DNA of 64,000 nt from Xylocopa sonorina. Taxonomy: Eukaryota > Arthropoda > Insecta > Hymenoptera > Apidae. The first letter of the stretch is position 1. Each line of letters starts with the position of its first letter. Below, piece by piece: positions 62,501 to 64,000 of the stretch. The translations under genes and the position numbers were made by a program. The notes under the pieces were generated by a model, which was not told where the DNA came from, did not search any database, and was given only the letters and a program-made list of their open reading frames with translations. The stretch is taken from assembly GCF_050948175.1 (NCBI RefSeq), contig NC_135197.1:9814501-9878500 (forward strand), read 5' to 3'.

Positions 62501-64000
62501 AAAATGAAATTAATCGTCCGACGTGAATAGAATCATGAATCAAGGGTAACTTTATATCCCCCGATGCTTCGCAATTTTAACGAGCTCTCCGTTTCTCGAA
62601 TTGGGCGAGATCAATTGACGAGGGTACCCCTTTATACAATCATCGGCACACAGAGTGCTTAAGAAACTATTTTCCGCTAACGGATCTATCGTAAATCGAA
62701 GTAGGATCGCGTGGGGAAGTTCGCGACGATCGTAAATTCCCCCGTTCGTCTTGAAACGGTCTTTGCCGGTAATAAAGCGCGCTGCCTGCCGGAATACAGG
62801 TTAGTATGTTAACAGTGAAGGTCAAAATTTCCCTCTTGACGCTGGAGATTAACGGAGAACACCCCTCGGTTGGAAGGGTTAATATTACGGCGGCGACCCC
62901 GTGAAAATTAATTATAAACTCAGACGCTTCTCGGGACGCGAGCATAGAACGGAAGAAGAAGGGAAAAATGATTATTATCGTAGGATATTTATTAATCCAG
63001 GACAGTTACAAGGTTTTATAAACCGTTGGATAATTCTTTACAACCGAGATATTACTCTGCCTAAAGACGGCTGATGAACAACTGGCTGGTCGTAATCGTT
63101 TTAAAGTATTCACACGAAAAATTGATTCATTCCGCAAACCCTAATTATCGATTAATTTTTAACAAAGATTTATTTCATTATCCTTTATTATTACGACGAA
63201 GAAACGCTTTACTCCGATGAAGTCCGCGCGCAGGCCACCATAATGGCGGTGCTCGTGGCATATTTATGGGGTGGCGAGGGGTAAAAGACAACGCTATTAC
63301 ACCTTTCCTCGTGTCTTACGCGTTGTACTATGCTCTGGCGGAACGTCCCGCGGGCTGTTGCTGTTATGAGCGTAAATAAGATTCAAATTGCCTCGTACGT
63401 GCAGACGTTCCGTTTGCGGTGAAAGTCCTACGGTCCCATGAATGGTAATAGGTGTTAACGCGCGCACGAGACAAGGATTATTACGAGCGAGCGGGCATTA
63501 CAGTTTTTCTGTCAGTACAAATGGCTTATCGATATCTCTAACTGTTTTTGAAGCAGTTCCTTCGGGTCCGTGACACTCTATGGCTTTTTTTACTCGGTTT
63601 TCTTCGTGTCACAGGGGAAGTTTGCTTGGTAACTTTATTCCATAGTTGGATAGTTACGACTGAGTGAACTTGAGGGTGTACTTCGAAAGATTTTAACTTC
63701 GTGAACTATAGATCCCCGATGAATTCATAATTTAACATTGAACCTCAGAATTTAGGAGATTTAGCAATCTTTAAATTGTCAAAAAGTTTCTGGAGCTCGT
63801 TTGATAGATCGAATTTCTCAAGGGTATACATTTTTTTAACCTTTCTGGATCCCTTGGACTCGCCAGCGGAGCTGTTACATTCAAGGGGGAAGTTCCAAAA
63901 ATGTTGCAGCAATGCAAACGTCGTCCAAAGCTCGTTGGACTTTTAAACGAACCTCGTAGAACGAGCTTCAGGATTTTCTCTGTTCGGAGCTGCCCAGTTT

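Larger units (their letters stand above)
58561..64000. other. Intergenic region, no recognisable gene
   Basis: No domain or splice-compatible exon chain was recognised on either strand. It contains an inverted repeat at about 59378-59542, a TGACGTCA octamer at 59284-59291, a lysine-rich frame over a poly(A) run near 61.07 kb, and purine-rich stretches around 61.0-61.4 kb. Confidence 0.55.

Overview
This is eukaryotic, insect-type DNA: spliced genes with GT-AG introns, AATAAA polyadenylation signals, a TATA plus TCAGT core promoter, and an amidating lyase encoded apart from its hydroxylase partner, as in insects. The frequent CpG in most of the window, with one CpG-poor gene, resembles aculeate Hymenoptera (a bee-like genome). 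That placement is an inference; no marker in the window fixes the species.

Three protein-coding genes can be reconstructed with continuous reading frames across every junction. (1) 8.95-13.35 kb, + strand: a kynurenine/alpha-aminoadipate aminotransferase (KAT II/AADAT family), 8 coding exons, 427 aa, with a TATA/initiator promoter and a short upstream ORF. (2) 29.4-50.3 kb, + strand: the paired-like homeobox gene orthopedia (otp), 6 coding exons, 350 aa, with homeodomain and OAR motif; a 11.6-kb intron interrupts the homeobox, and the 3' UTR reaches about 53.0 kb. (3) 58.3-54.7 kb, - strand: a peptidyl-alpha-hydroxyglycine alpha-amidating lyase (PAL), with signal peptide, six-bladed lyase domain and a C-terminal membrane anchor.

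The most interesting result is in the PAL gene. Besides the 511-aa form ending in a short cytosolic tail, an internal splice donor in the last exon joins in frame to an exon at 54933-54725. That gives a 562-aa form whose long basic/acidic tail resembles the cytosolic trafficking tail of bifunctional vertebrate PAM. The only AATAAA on that strand after either stop lies at 53.12 kb, about 0.1 kb from the last otp signal, so the two genes appear to meet tail to tail.

Layout: 1-8.9 kb has no recognisable gene. KAT II follows at 8.9-13.35 kb. The 13.4-29.3 kb stretch has no recognisable gene but contains purine/pyrimidine-skewed blocks and GA repeats. Otp occupies 29.4-53.0 kb and PAL 53.1-58.5 kb. 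The 58.6-64 kb stretch has no recognisable gene. No tRNA, rRNA, CRISPR array or intact transposon was recognised.

The genes do not form a pathway. Otp specifies neurosecretory neurons in animals and PAL completes C-terminal amidation of neuropeptides, so the two neighbours are thematically related, but nothing in the sequence shows a functional link.
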